The notes beneath the pieces were generated by a model. That model saw only the letters and a program-made list of their open reading frames with translations. It was not told the DNA's origin and ran no database searches. Below are positions 7,835-16,929 of a stretch of DNA of 37,473 bases, one piece after another. The position numbers and the translations under genes are program-made. The stretch is taken from contig JAGVXM010000014.1 in NCBI GenBank assembly GCA_018303785.1, positions 1 to 37,473 of the forward strand, in the 5' to 3' direction. The number at the start of each line of letters is the position of its first letter. The stretch's first letter is position 1. Origin of the DNA: Candidatus Pacearchaeota archaeon. Lineage in GTDB: Archaea > Nanobdellota > Nanobdellia > Pacearchaeales > GW2011-AR1.

Positions 7835-10800
7835 ATGGCTGAAGTGAAGGACATGGATTTTTATCAGATAGAGAAGAAGTGGCAAGAGAGATGGGAGAAG
7901 AAAAAAATTTTCCAAGTTTCTGAGAGTTCTAAAAAGAAAAAGTATTATGTGTTAGAACAATTTCCTTATCCTTCTGGTAGCGGCTTACACGTTGGCCATT
8001 CTTTTATATACACCGTCGGAGATATATATGCGCGATTCAAACGAATGCAAGGATTTAATGTGTTATATCCCATGGGATTTGATTCTTTTGGTCTTCCTGC
8101 TGAAAATGCGGCAATACAAGCACAAAGTCATCCGAAAAAATTTACTGAAGAGGCTATTCGAAATTTCAAGAGTCAGATGAAAACGTTCGGTTATAGTTAT
8201 GATTGGAACCGAATGATTGAAACACACAAACCAGATTTTTACAAATGGGATCAATGGATTTTCCTCAAGATGTTTGAAAAAGGGCTCGCATATAGAAAAA
8301 AATCTCCAGTTAATTGGTGTCCAAAATGTAATACTGTATTAGCAAATGAACAAGTTCAAAATGGAAAATGTTGGAGGCATGAGGAAACTACTGTAGAAAT
8401 AAAACAGCTAGAACAATGGTTTTTTAGAACGACTTCCTATGCTGATGAATTATATTCTAATCTTGAAAAGCTTGAATGGCCTGAATTTATCAAAACTGCA
8501 CAAAGAAATTGGATTGGTAAAAGTCATGGGACTGAGATTATATTTGAAATTGAAACTGAACGAAGGCCAAATTTTATTTTATTGCACGGTTATACTAGTT
8601 CTCCTAAAGAGAATTTTTTTCCATGGTTGAAAAAAGAATTGGAAAAAAGAGGATACACAGTTCAGGTTCCCGTTTTACCGAATACGAATAATCCCGACGT
8701 TTCTGAACAGGTGGATTTTGTTTTAAAAAATTGTAAGTTTGATGAACAGACTGTTTTATTGGGGCATAGTTTGGGAAGTGTGATCGCATTGAAAGTTTTG
8801 GAAAAAGTTAAGAAGCCCATAAGAAAATTGGTTTTAGCTGCAGGATTTTCTGAGCCTAAGTTTTTAGATAAAAAAAGATCGTTTGAAAAAACGTTTGATT
8901 GGAAATTTGATTTTGAGAAAATTAAAAAAAATGTTTCAAAGATAAAAATTCTTCGTGCAACGAATGATAGTGCAGCCCCTCAAGAAAGAGCTGAAACATT
9001 GCAACAGCATTTTGGTGGAGAGATACTTGATTTTACTGCGGAGAATAATCATATTAGCGGTAAAGAAGAGCATGTTGTTTTGCAGCAATGTTTGGAAACT
9101 TTTCCAATTTTCACGACGAGACCTGATACTATTTTTGGAGTAACTTTTATGGTGATAAGTGCACAGCATCCTCAATTGATGGATTTTATAACTGAAAAAC
9201 AGAAAACTGTTGCACAAAAATTCTTGAAAAAAATAACAAGTACCAAGCAGGAAGATATGGATAAGCTGGGAAAAGAGGGAGTTTTTACTGGTAGTTATGC
9301 GCGTAATCCATTGAATGGAGAAAAAGTACCAATTTATGCCAGTAATTTTGTCATTGCTGATTATGGTTCTGGAATGATCATGGCAGTACCTGCACATGAT
9401 CCAAGAGATTTTGAGTTTGCAAAAAAGTATGATATTCCAATTAAGCCTGTTTTATTGAAAAAAAGCGACGAGAGTTATAGTTATGTTATGGGCATAAATG
9501 AAGAGGATATAAAAAAAATAGGTATTACTATAATTGAAAAAACAAAATCTGGTTTCTTTAAAATCAAGATTCCCCCTGATAAATTAGAAGATTATAAAGC
9601 GTTTATCCGCAAAAATATGAAAGCTGGTTTTTGGAATGAGTTTACCACAAAAAAAGGATTTTACTTTATTTTCAAACACAAAGATGGCAAGATTGAGGAA
9701 ATGGAGTTAAACGAAAAAACTAACGATATTATAGATAAATATGGGATGATATTTAATGGAGAAATTCCAAAAAATAATCCTGAAAATGTTTATAGCTGGT
9801 TAGCAAAAAATGATTTCTACAAAGAATTATTGATTCACCCTGGTCCTGGAATTTTAATTAATTCTGAAGACTTTAATGGTTTAGATACTGAAGAGGCAAA
9901 AGAACATATCACTATTTATTTAGTTGAAAAAAAATTAGGAAGGAAAGCTGTAAATTATAAACTTAAGGATTGGTTGATTTCTCGCCAAAGATTTTGGGGA
10001 ACTCCTATTCCTATTGTTTATTGTGATAAATGCGGTATTGTTTCTGTTTCTGAAAAAGATTTGCCCGTAAAATTACCTGAAGATATTAAATTTAACAGCA
10101 CAAAAAATCCGTTAGTTAATTATAAACCTTTTATTGAAATCTCCTGTCCGAAATGTAAATCTCTAGCACGACAAGAAACTGATACTATGGATACATTTGT
10201 AAATTCGAGCTGGTATTTTTTGAGATATTGTGATCCAAAAAATGATAAAAAAATATTTGATACAAAAAAAACTGATTATTGGATGCCTATTGATATTTAT
10301 ATTGGTGGGAAGGAGCACGCAACGATGCATGACATTTATTTTAGATTTTATACTAAATTCTTAAGAGATATTGGTTTATTGAAATTTGATGAACCTGCTG
10401 TCAAATTATTTAATCAAGGTTTTATCTTAGGTGAAAATAATGAAAAGATGTCAAAATCTAAAGGCAATGTGGTGTTACTTAATGAAGCTGCTAAAAAATA
10501 CGGCGTTGATCCGACGAGGTTATTCTTGGTTTCCAATGCTTCTCCCGAAAGCGACAAAGCATGGAGCAATGCCGGTGTTGAAGGGAGTGTAAAGTTCATA
10601 AAAAAAATTATTGATTACTTTGCTCATTTTAAATCAGGAAAAACGTCGAAACGAGCTGAAAGTAAAATGCATAAATACACAAAAGAAATTACCGCTTACA
10701 TTAGTAATTTTCGATACGACCTAGCTGTAATACGCTTGAGAGAATTATTTGACATTTTAAATGAGGAAACAATTAGTACGAAGGATGCTGGAATCTATTT

Positions 10801-11188
10801 GAAATTACTACATCCATTTTGTCCGCATGTCAGTGAAGAATTGTGGGAAAAATTAGGAAATAAAGGTTTTATTTCTTTAGAATCATGGCCGGAAGCTGAT
10901 GAAACAAAAATTGATCAAACAATCGAGAAACAAGACGAAGCCGTGAATCAAGTTGTTAATGATGTTATGAATATTTTGAAAATCATGCGCGAGAAACAAG
11001 AGAAGGAAGGGGAACAGATTTATTTGTATGCTTTGCCGAATGAAGTTAGTTTTTATAATTCTGAAAGAATATCAATTAAGATCGGAAAAAAGGTCAGTGT
11101 TTTTGCGGTTAATGATAAAAACAAATTTGATCCTGAACAAAAATCTGGAAAAACAAAGCCTGGAAAACCTGGAATTTATATTGTATGA
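7835..11188 (+). CDS. leuS: Leucyl-tRNA synthetase, bacterial-type, with an inserted alpha/beta hydrolase domain in CP1
   Basis: HVGH (HIGH motif), YARFKRMQGFNVLYPMGFDSFGLPAENAAI, WIGKS, FTTRPDTIFG, GSGMIMAVPAHDPRDFEFA, KMSKSKGNVV. 1117 aa, long for a LeuRS. Confidence 0.95.
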   Translation: MAEVKDMDFYQIEKKWQERWEKKKIFQVSESSKKKKYYVLEQFPYPSGSGLHVGHSFIYTVGDIYARFKRMQGFNVLYPMGFDSFGLPAENAAIQAQSHPKKFTEEAIRNFKSQMKTFGYSYDWNRMIETHKPDFYKWDQWIFLKMFEKGLAYRKKSPVNWCPKCNTVLANEQVQNGKCWRHEETTVEIKQLEQWFFRTTSYADELYSNLEKLEWPEFIKTAQRNWIGKSHGTEIIFEIETERRPNFILLHGYTSSPKENFFPWLKKELEKRGYTVQVPVLPNTNNPDVSEQVDFVLKNCKFDEQTVLLGHSLGSVIALKVLEKVKKPIRKLVLAAGFSEPKFLDKKRSFEKTFDWKFDFEKIKKNVSKIKILRATNDSAAPQERAETLQQHFGGEILDFTAENNHISGKEEHVVLQQCLETFPIFTTRPDTIFGVTFMVISAQHPQLMDFITEKQKTVAQKFLKKITSTKQEDMDKLGKEGVFTGSYARNPLNGEKVPIYASNFVIADYGSGMIMAVPAHDPRDFEFAKKYDIPIKPVLLKKSDESYSYVMGINEEDIKKIGITIIEKTKSGFFKIKIPPDKLEDYKAFIRKNMKAGFWNEFTTKKGFYFIFKHKDGKIEEMELNEKTNDIIDKYGMIFNGEIPKNNPENVYSWLAKNDFYKELLIHPGPGILINSEDFNGLDTEEAKEHITIYLVEKKLGRKAVNYKLKDWLISRQRFWGTPIPIVYCDKCGIVSVSEKDLPVKLPEDIKFNSTKNPLVNYKPFIEISCPKCKSLARQETDTMDTFVNSSWYFLRYCDPKNDKKIFDTKKTDYWMPIDIYIGGKEHATMHDIYFRFYTKFLRDIGLLKFDEPAVKLFNQGFILGENNEKMSKSKGNVVLLNEAAKKYGVDPTRLFLVSNASPESDKAWSNAGVEGSVKFIKKIIDYFAHFKSGKTSKRAESKMHKYTKEITAYISNFRYDLAVIRLRELFDILNEETISTKDAGIYLKLLHPFCPHVSEELWEKLGNKGFISLESWPEADETKIDQTIEKQDEAVNQVVNDVMNILKIMREKQEKEGEQIYLYALPNEVSFYNSERISIKIGKKVSVFAVNDKNKFDPEQKSGKTKPGKPGIYIV
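8561..9100 (+). other. In-frame RBBP9/YdeN-like serine hydrolase domain inside LeuRS CP1
   Basis: NFILLHGYTSSPKENFFPWLKKELEKRGYTVQVPVLPNTNNPD...TVLLGHSLGSVIALKVLEK...LVLAAGF...FDWKFDFEKIKKNVSKIKILRATNDSAAP...ENNHISG; flanked by EIIFEIE and FPIFTTRPDT of LeuRS. Confidence 0.85.
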
Positions 11189-11538
11189 AAGCTAGTTCTG
11201 TTGGATGGGAATTATACATTCAATTAAGTGCTGATGAAATCTCTCGTCTTTTAACTGAAAAACTTGAGGGAAAGATTCGCGTGCATGATAATGACGCTTT
11301 TCTTGGAGAATTTCCATTTTCATTATTTGTACAGTCAATTGGTCGAGAACAATTATACGTCGAGCTTAAAACTAAACCTTCGCATGTGTATGTTGATAAG
11401 GTCCAAGAATATTTTATTTATTTATCGCCTGATGGATACCAGCAGCTGAGAGAAAGGGGGAGGACAGGTGATAGAATGTATCTTAATGCTGGTTGTAAGG
11501 TTCTCATTAGTCTAGATGAAAAATCTAAATATTTATAA
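11185..11538 (+). CDS. Uncharacterised protein translationally coupled to leuS
   Basis: 117-aa ORF with an ATGA overlap with the leuS stop codon. Confidence 0.6.
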   Translation: MKASSVGWELYIQLSADEISRLLTEKLEGKIRVHDNDAFLGEFPFSLFVQSIGREQLYVELKTKPSHVYVDKVQEYFIYLSPDGYQQLRERGRTGDRMYLNAGCKVLISLDEKSKYL

Positions 11539-11707
11539 AACAAATTATATTTTTAATTTTATGGACCGATCTGGTGGTGAAATTTGAATATCTCGAAAAT
11601 CAGTTTTATATATAATTTTATTTTCTTATTTATTTACAATATGCAAATCTGATTGTGATAATAATGACCGAAACAAAAGATGGGCTTCCTATCGAGCAAC
11701 ACAGGAA

Positions 11708-11854
11708 ATGAAAATTAAACATCTTTCATCACAACTCGAAGAAAAAACCGGCTATTATAATGAAAATACTTTATTAGATCGCTATCACGAAATTAACGGA
11801 GAAGAAATTCCTATAGAAGTTGACGGGAAACTAATTAGGGGGTATTTTAAATGA
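11708..11854 (+). CDS. Short ORF or gene remnant, 48 aa
   Basis: Own translation: MKIKHLSSQLEEKTGYYNENTLLDRYHEINGEEIPIEVDGKLIRGYFK. The coding frame extends upstream of this ATG without an obvious start. Confidence 0.3.
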   Translation: MKIKHLSSQLEEKTGYYNENTLLDRYHEINGEEIPIEVDGKLIRGYFK

Positions 11855-12260
11855 TCCACTTGCGTATATCTTGAATACTATCCAAAGCTTTTACAAATTC
11901 TTCATAACTAATATAATGGCCTATAATGGTATTTACTTTTAAATCCTGTTCTCGAGGAATAAATCCTGTCCAAGGATATCTTTCATACTTAATCCTTATT
12001 GTCGGAGTTTGTCTATTATTATTTAGAGCAAATTTTTCAAGAGCTTCAAATACTTTTTTAGGATTTTTAGCATCTTGAACTAGGGGCATTAATGCATATC
12101 TTTCCAATAATTGTAAATGTTCTACAGGTCCTGCACTTATTATTTCATCGGCTCCTCTTTCACTAGAATTAGCAGAATTATAGATGTTCCACCCATTTTC
12201 GCGAATCTTTTTAATAATGCTATCCTCTGCTTGAGGTAAATAATAATTTTCTTGTGTCAT
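11847..12260 (-). CDS. Uncharacterised 137-aa protein
   Basis: ORF with coding-like composition, directly downstream of a small membrane protein gene. Confidence 0.55.
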   Translation of the reverse strand: MTQENYYLPQAEDSIIKKIRENGWNIYNSANSSERGADEIISAGPVEHLQLLERYALMPLVQDAKNPKKVFEALEKFALNNNRQTPTIRIKYERYPWTGFIPREQDLKVNTIIGHYISYEEFVKALDSIQDIRKWII

Positions 12261-12261
12261 G

Positions 12262-12489
12262 TTATTTTCTGTTATTTATTTTCACTGCAAAATAATATAT
12301 TACAGCTCCCAGCATTCCTAAAAATACTAGGATAAGAATCCATATAACTCGTTCATTTTCATTTTTGAATTTCCTCTTTGCAGCGTCAATAATCATTAGG
12401 ATCCAAAAGATAAATAAAAATACAGCTAAAGCTATACCTGTCATTATTAGAAAAATGATGGCCATAATCATCCATAATGAAGTTATCAT
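12262..12489 (-). CDS. PLDc_N-like small membrane protein
   Basis: WILMIIDAAKRKFKNENERVIWILILVFLGMLGAVIYYFAVK resembles the phospholipase D nuclease N-terminal TM domain. Confidence 0.65.
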   Translation of the reverse strand: MITSLWMIMAIIFLIMTGIALAVFLFIFWILMIIDAAKRKFKNENERVIWILILVFLGMLGAVIYYFAVKINNRK

Positions 12490-12518
12490 ATTTTAGTGTA
12501 CTTTTAGGGTTTAAAAAT

Positions 12519-14294
12519 TTATTTATTTGAAACGATAGCTTTTATTCTTCTAATCCCTGCGGCAGAAGCTTCTTCTTTTATAATTTCAAAGTGGCCGATT
12601 TCAGCGGTGTTTTCAACATGGGGGCCTGTGCAAATTTCTTTAGAAAACCATCCTTTTTTTTCCTTTGGATCGGATATTGTATAAACAGAAACTTTTTCTG
12701 GATATTTATGACCAAATTCTGCTTGTGCTCCAGATTTAAATGCTTGTTCTAAAAGAATTTCTTCTCTTTTTACATTTAGTGATTGTTTTATTTTATCATT
12801 AACTAACTGCTCTACTTTTTTTATTTCTTCTTCAGTTAATTTTCTGGGAAATGAAAAATCAAATCTAAGTCTTTCGGGTGTAATATTAGATCCTCGCTGT
12901 TTTACGTCTTCACCCATAATTTTTCTTAACGCTTCATTTAGTAAATGTGTTGCAGTATGTAATCTGGTTGTTTCTTCGCTTGCATCAGCCAATCCTGATT
13001 TGAAAACTTCTGTTGCTGTTCGAGAAAGCTCTTGATGTTTTTTTTCTTCAGCTTCAAATTCTTTTATATCTAAGGAAATATTTTTTTCATCAGCTAACTC
13101 TTTAATTATTTCAATAGGAAATCCATAGCTTTGATATAATAAGAATGCATCTTTGCCTGAAAGAACTTTTTTTTCTTTAATTAATTTTGAGAACATAATC
13201 ATGCCTTTTTCTAGAGTTTCAAGAAATTTCTTTTCTTCTTGTTCTAACTCTTTTAATATTTTGTTTTTATCAAAAGTGTAATCATCGTAGATAGTAAAAA
13301 CTGGTTTTGCAATATTCGTTATAAAATTTTTTAGCTCTATATTTCTTCCGTATCTAATTGCGCGTCTTATTAATCTTCTTAATACATATCCTCGTTCTGA
13401 GTTACTAGGCAAAATTCCGTCGGCAATAATGAAAATGCTGGCTTTTACATGATCTGCGATAATTCTCATTGCCTTTTCATTTCCTTTATATTTTTTCCCT
13501 GAAATTTTTTCAATAGTTTTTATCAAAGGTAAAAATGAATCTGTTTGATATACATCATCTAAATCATTTAGAACTGCAGCTGTTCGTTCAACACCCATTC
13601 CCGTATCAATATTTTTTTGATTTGCTTCATTGTATCCTGACCCGTCTTTTTCATATTGCATCAAAACATTGTTCCAGATTTCAACCCAATTTTTATTTTC
13701 AGGATCAAATTTTTCTGGAGGTTTAGTTTTTGCTTTCCAAAAAAACATTTCGGTATCCGGTCCGCATGGTCCAGTAACTCCTGCTGGTCCCCACCAGTTT
13801 TTCTTACTCTCTAAAACTCCTCCTTCTAAAAGTGCTATTCTATTTTTTGGTATTCCTAATAAAAGCCAAATTTTTGCTGCTTCAGTATCTTTAGGAACTT
13901 GAGGTACTCTTTTATCTCCTCCAAAACAAGTTATTCCCAACCTGTCTACAGGAATCTTTAATTCTTTTGTTATAAATTCAAATGAGAATGTTATGGCATC
14001 TTTTTTCCAGTAATCACCTAAACTCCAATTACCTAACATTTCAAACAGAGTCAAATGAGTTTCATCACCAACTTTGTCGATATCTTGCGTTCTTATGCAT
14101 TTTTGTACGTTCACTAGTCTTTTTCCTAATGGATGTTTTTGTCCTAATAAATACGGAACTAATGGATGCATTCCTGCTGTGGTAAATAAAACTGTTGGAT
14201 CGTTGGCCGGAATTAATGAAGCATTCGGTATTTCTTTATGCCCTTTATTTTTGAAGTATTCTATATATTTTTTAATTAGCTGCTTTCTGTTCAT
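12519..14294 (-). CDS. alaS: Alanyl-tRNA synthetase, short form lacking C-Ala domain
   Basis: SLIPANDPTVLFTTAGMHPLVPYLLG...VQKCIRTQDIDKVGDETHLTLFEMLGNWSLGDY; editing motifs HTATH and CTGPHVENT; ends at AAGIRRIKAIVSNK (591 aa). Confidence 0.93.
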   Translation of the reverse strand: MNRKQLIKKYIEYFKNKGHKEIPNASLIPANDPTVLFTTAGMHPLVPYLLGQKHPLGKRLVNVQKCIRTQDIDKVGDETHLTLFEMLGNWSLGDYWKKDAITFSFEFITKELKIPVDRLGITCFGGDKRVPQVPKDTEAAKIWLLLGIPKNRIALLEGGVLESKKNWWGPAGVTGPCGPDTEMFFWKAKTKPPEKFDPENKNWVEIWNNVLMQYEKDGSGYNEANQKNIDTGMGVERTAAVLNDLDDVYQTDSFLPLIKTIEKISGKKYKGNEKAMRIIADHVKASIFIIADGILPSNSERGYVLRRLIRRAIRYGRNIELKNFITNIAKPVFTIYDDYTFDKNKILKELEQEEKKFLETLEKGMIMFSKLIKEKKVLSGKDAFLLYQSYGFPIEIIKELADEKNISLDIKEFEAEEKKHQELSRTATEVFKSGLADASEETTRLHTATHLLNEALRKIMGEDVKQRGSNITPERLRFDFSFPRKLTEEEIKKVEQLVNDKIKQSLNVKREEILLEQAFKSGAQAEFGHKYPEKVSVYTISDPKEKKGWFSKEICTGPHVENTAEIGHFEIIKEEASAAGIRRIKAIVSNK

Positions 14295-14333
14295 AAAAAA
14301 GGTAAGAGAAAGATATTTAAAAATGTGACGAGA

Positions 14334-15230
14334 TCAATAAGCCTTAGAACCTCTTAATTCATTAAGCATGTCTCGATAATAGTGTGCTTTTTTTCCCTGA
14401 TCTCCAGGCGTTGAAACTGATCCGTTAGGAAACATCAAATCTCTTCCAACATTTACGATAACATGGTCTTTATGAAAATACTTCCAAATAATTCCTGCCT
14501 CTCCTTCCTGCGCACCTACTCCCGGTAAAAGGACAAGCATTTTATCTCCTGCATACTCTCGTACTTTTTTTAATTCTTCTTCGGTTATATGATTTTTCTT
14601 GCTTGGCGCGCCCACCACAATACTTTCTAATCCAAATCTTTGCGCATCAAAAGCTAACTGAATATATTGTTTGACATGAGCTATTGCTTGATGATACAAG
14701 ACAATATCATTTGAATAAAATTGTTCATGTTCAGAAGAAATCTGCACCAAGTTATTTTTCTTTTGCGCATATTCGGGATTACTCATCAAGCACATATGGA
14801 TACCTCCAAGATTTCTCTTCTTTACTTGTTCTGCCGCTTCTTGCATATTACCTGCAAAGCATGCCAAAGTTACTGCATCAATTTTTTTATGTTGAGTATG
14901 ATACATGCCCGCATCATTGCTTGAACCAATATCTGCAAGTTTAGAATCATCGATAACAAGAAGATCGTGATTATGAGCATGAGCAGTTAAGCTCTGAAGA
15001 TCAAGCATATCATGATCATTTTTCCAATACTGAACATTCGGTTTTACCGCCGCACAATACGGCGCAACCGCTTTAATATAATTAAAAGCCCACACTTCTT
15101 TGGTAATATCTTGAGCAAGCCCTTCGTTCTCTCTTCCCATTTCAAATTCTGCTGGATCTAATCCTGCGCATAATACTGAATTTTTTCTTTCTACTACTTC
15201 AAGCCATTTTTCTCTAAATGTTTGCGTCAT
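14334..15230 (-). CDS. pyrF: Orotidine-5'-phosphate decarboxylase (type 2-like)
   Basis: SVLCAGLDP, VIDDSKLADIGSSNDAGMY (DxKxxDI motif), and partner pyrE directly upstream with an ATGA overlap. Confidence 0.85.
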   Translation of the reverse strand: MTQTFREKWLEVVERKNSVLCAGLDPAEFEMGRENEGLAQDITKEVWAFNYIKAVAPYCAAVKPNVQYWKNDHDMLDLQSLTAHAHNHDLLVIDDSKLADIGSSNDAGMYHTQHKKIDAVTLACFAGNMQEAAEQVKKRNLGGIHMCLMSNPEYAQKKNNLVQISSEHEQFYSNDIVLYHQAIAHVKQYIQLAFDAQRFGLESIVVGAPSKKNHITEEELKKVREYAGDKMLVLLPGVGAQEGEAGIIWKYFHKDHVIVNVGRDLMFPNGSVSTPGDQGKKAHYYRDMLNELRGSKAY

Positions 15231-15916
15231 TGTTTTTTCTCAACCCTCGGAAAGCCATTTTTTTCTCCCCATCCAAAGGGATCTGCTCTCCATTCTTCTA
15301 AAGCTTTTATTTTATCTTCGTTGATATATTTAGTTTCTTTGGCAATATCTAGTAAATTTTCATATGTTAACAATGATTTGACTTTGCAGATGGGATCTAA
15401 TTTATCAAACTCTTCAATCGATTTGTCAAGCCCATAATTAAAAATTGAAAAACAATGGTTGCAATTACCTTTTGCGTTTCTTACCGCTTGTACTGCTTTT
15501 GCTGAACTTCCTCCTGTTGAAATAAGATCTTCAATAACGTAACCTCTATGATTGTTCAAATCTGCTTCAGCATCAATTCCTTCTATTTGATTTTTTAATC
15601 CATGATCTTTTGGTTTATCTCTAATATAAATAAGGGGTTTCTTTCTTCTGTCGGAAAGTATTGAGGCCCACGGAATTCCTGCAGTGGAAGTTCCTGCAAT
15701 AAATTGCTCTTGATCGTGAAAAAATCCTTCAAAAAATAATTCTTGTTCGAATGCTTGAAGAATTAATTCCCGATGTTCAGGATGTGATAAAAATAACCGG
15801 TTATCGTTATAGATTGGCATTCGATATCCCGATGCCCAGAGAAAAGGATTTTCAGGATTTAATTTAATTGCTTTAATATCTAAACCTGCTTTTGCAATTC
15901 TTGAGGAATATTCCAT
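15227..15916 (-). CDS. pyrE: Orotate phosphoribosyltransferase
   Basis: PENPFLWASGYRMPIYNDNR, FIAGTSTAGIPWASILS, KDHGLKNQIEG, GYVIEDLISTGGSSAKAV (PRPP motif). Confidence 0.9.
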   Translation of the reverse strand: MEYSSRIAKAGLDIKAIKLNPENPFLWASGYRMPIYNDNRLFLSHPEHRELILQAFEQELFFEGFFHDQEQFIAGTSTAGIPWASILSDRRKKPLIYIRDKPKDHGLKNQIEGIDAEADLNNHRGYVIEDLISTGGSSAKAVQAVRNAKGNCNHCFSIFNYGLDKSIEEFDKLDPICKVKSLLTYENLLDIAKETKYINEDKIKALEEWRADPFGWGEKNGFPRVEKKQ

Positions 15917-15976
15917 AATTTATTAATGGCTAACAATTTTTAAATGTTCTCCAAAAAATTCATTGGTCTAAAGTAA

Positions 15977-16303
15977 TTAATTTTGTAGCCGCTCAAGTTT
16001 TCTTTTAATATCTTCTAATTCTTTTATTATTTCTCTAGGTTCGTTAATATCCCAATTAATTTCATCTTTATTATTTTTGTAATTTTGCTGCTGTGGCAAA
16101 TTTCCGAGAGTTATCTTAATTTTATTATACACAAAATCGATATCTTCCTTTAATTCTTTTTTTAAAGCTAATTCCCTCTTTCTTAAATTTTTATAATTTT
16201 TGAGCCTGCGCAATGAATTAAGAATTCCAATTTCGCAGTTTAAAATTGTTTTTTTTGTGTCAAGTGCGTCGACATAATCAATCTTAACATGCCGATATTC
16301 CAT
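15977..16303 (-). CDS. Coiled-coil-like uncharacterised protein
   Basis: 108-aa charged helical ORF abutting the upstream gene. Confidence 0.5.
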   Translation of the reverse strand: MEYRHVKIDYVDALDTKKTILNCEIGILNSLRRLKNYKNLRKRELALKKELKEDIDFVYNKIKITLGNLPQQQNYKNNKDEINWDINEPREIIKELEDIKRKLERLQN

Positions 16304-16869
16304 TATAAACTGCTAAACAAATTAGAATCAATAGCATTCAATTTAGATTTAATTAATTGAGCTTCGCGTTCCCATTCATTTAATTCAATTTCCTCACGAT
16401 CTTTGATATCTTTAATTTTAGAAAGATTTTTTTCAATATCTTCTAACTTTTCTTTAATTTCTCGAATTGAATCTTGTGTTTCTTGAAATTTATCTAAACG
16501 GACATAGATTGGTTCTGCTGTTTTTGATTTTTTGGTTTCAAATTTACTCGGAGCCATGGATGCAGATATTTTTGGAGGTGCTTTTTGTTCGGTCACTGGT
16601 TCAAATGATGGCATTATTGATGGGCGAATTGCTTTCGATTCAGGAATCATCATAACTGATTTTTCAGGAGGAACATCAAACCTTGATTTTTGCATATCAT
16701 TATGAACTGTAGTTGAGATGTTAGGTTCAGGAAGTGTTGGAAGATAATTTGAAAGACTAGGAACAAATGCGTCATTCTCTTTTTTCGGCAATGCCAAGTC
16801 AGGAAGCCTTGGCAATTCATTGCTATCTGGCAAATCCGGAATTTTTTCTTCTTTTGTAAACCAACTCAT
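16303..16869 (-). CDS. Uncharacterised protein with Pro-rich N-terminus and C-terminal coiled coil
   Basis: 188-aa ORF; LPDLPDSNELPRLPDLALPKK repeats, then a heptad-like charged region. Confidence 0.55.
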   Translation of the reverse strand: MSWFTKEEKIPDLPDSNELPRLPDLALPKKENDAFVPSLSNYLPTLPEPNISTTVHNDMQKSRFDVPPEKSVMMIPESKAIRPSIMPSFEPVTEQKAPPKISASMAPSKFETKKSKTAEPIYVRLDKFQETQDSIREIKEKLEDIEKNLSKIKDIKDREEIELNEWEREAQLIKSKLNAIDSNLFSSL

Positions 16870-16929
16870 ATTTCACCTCTTATACTAGGATATATATAAT
16901 TAAAAAGATTTGTTTATATAAATATTTGT

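Noticed and set aside
8936-9397. 153-aa reverse-strand ORF within leuS
   Set aside because: Antisense to a strongly supported LeuRS/hydrolase reading frame; low-complexity composition typical of AT-rich shadow ORFs.
14684-14944. 86-aa forward ORF within pyrF
   Set aside because: Antisense to OMP decarboxylase motifs; Leu/Ser/Tyr-rich shadow ORF.
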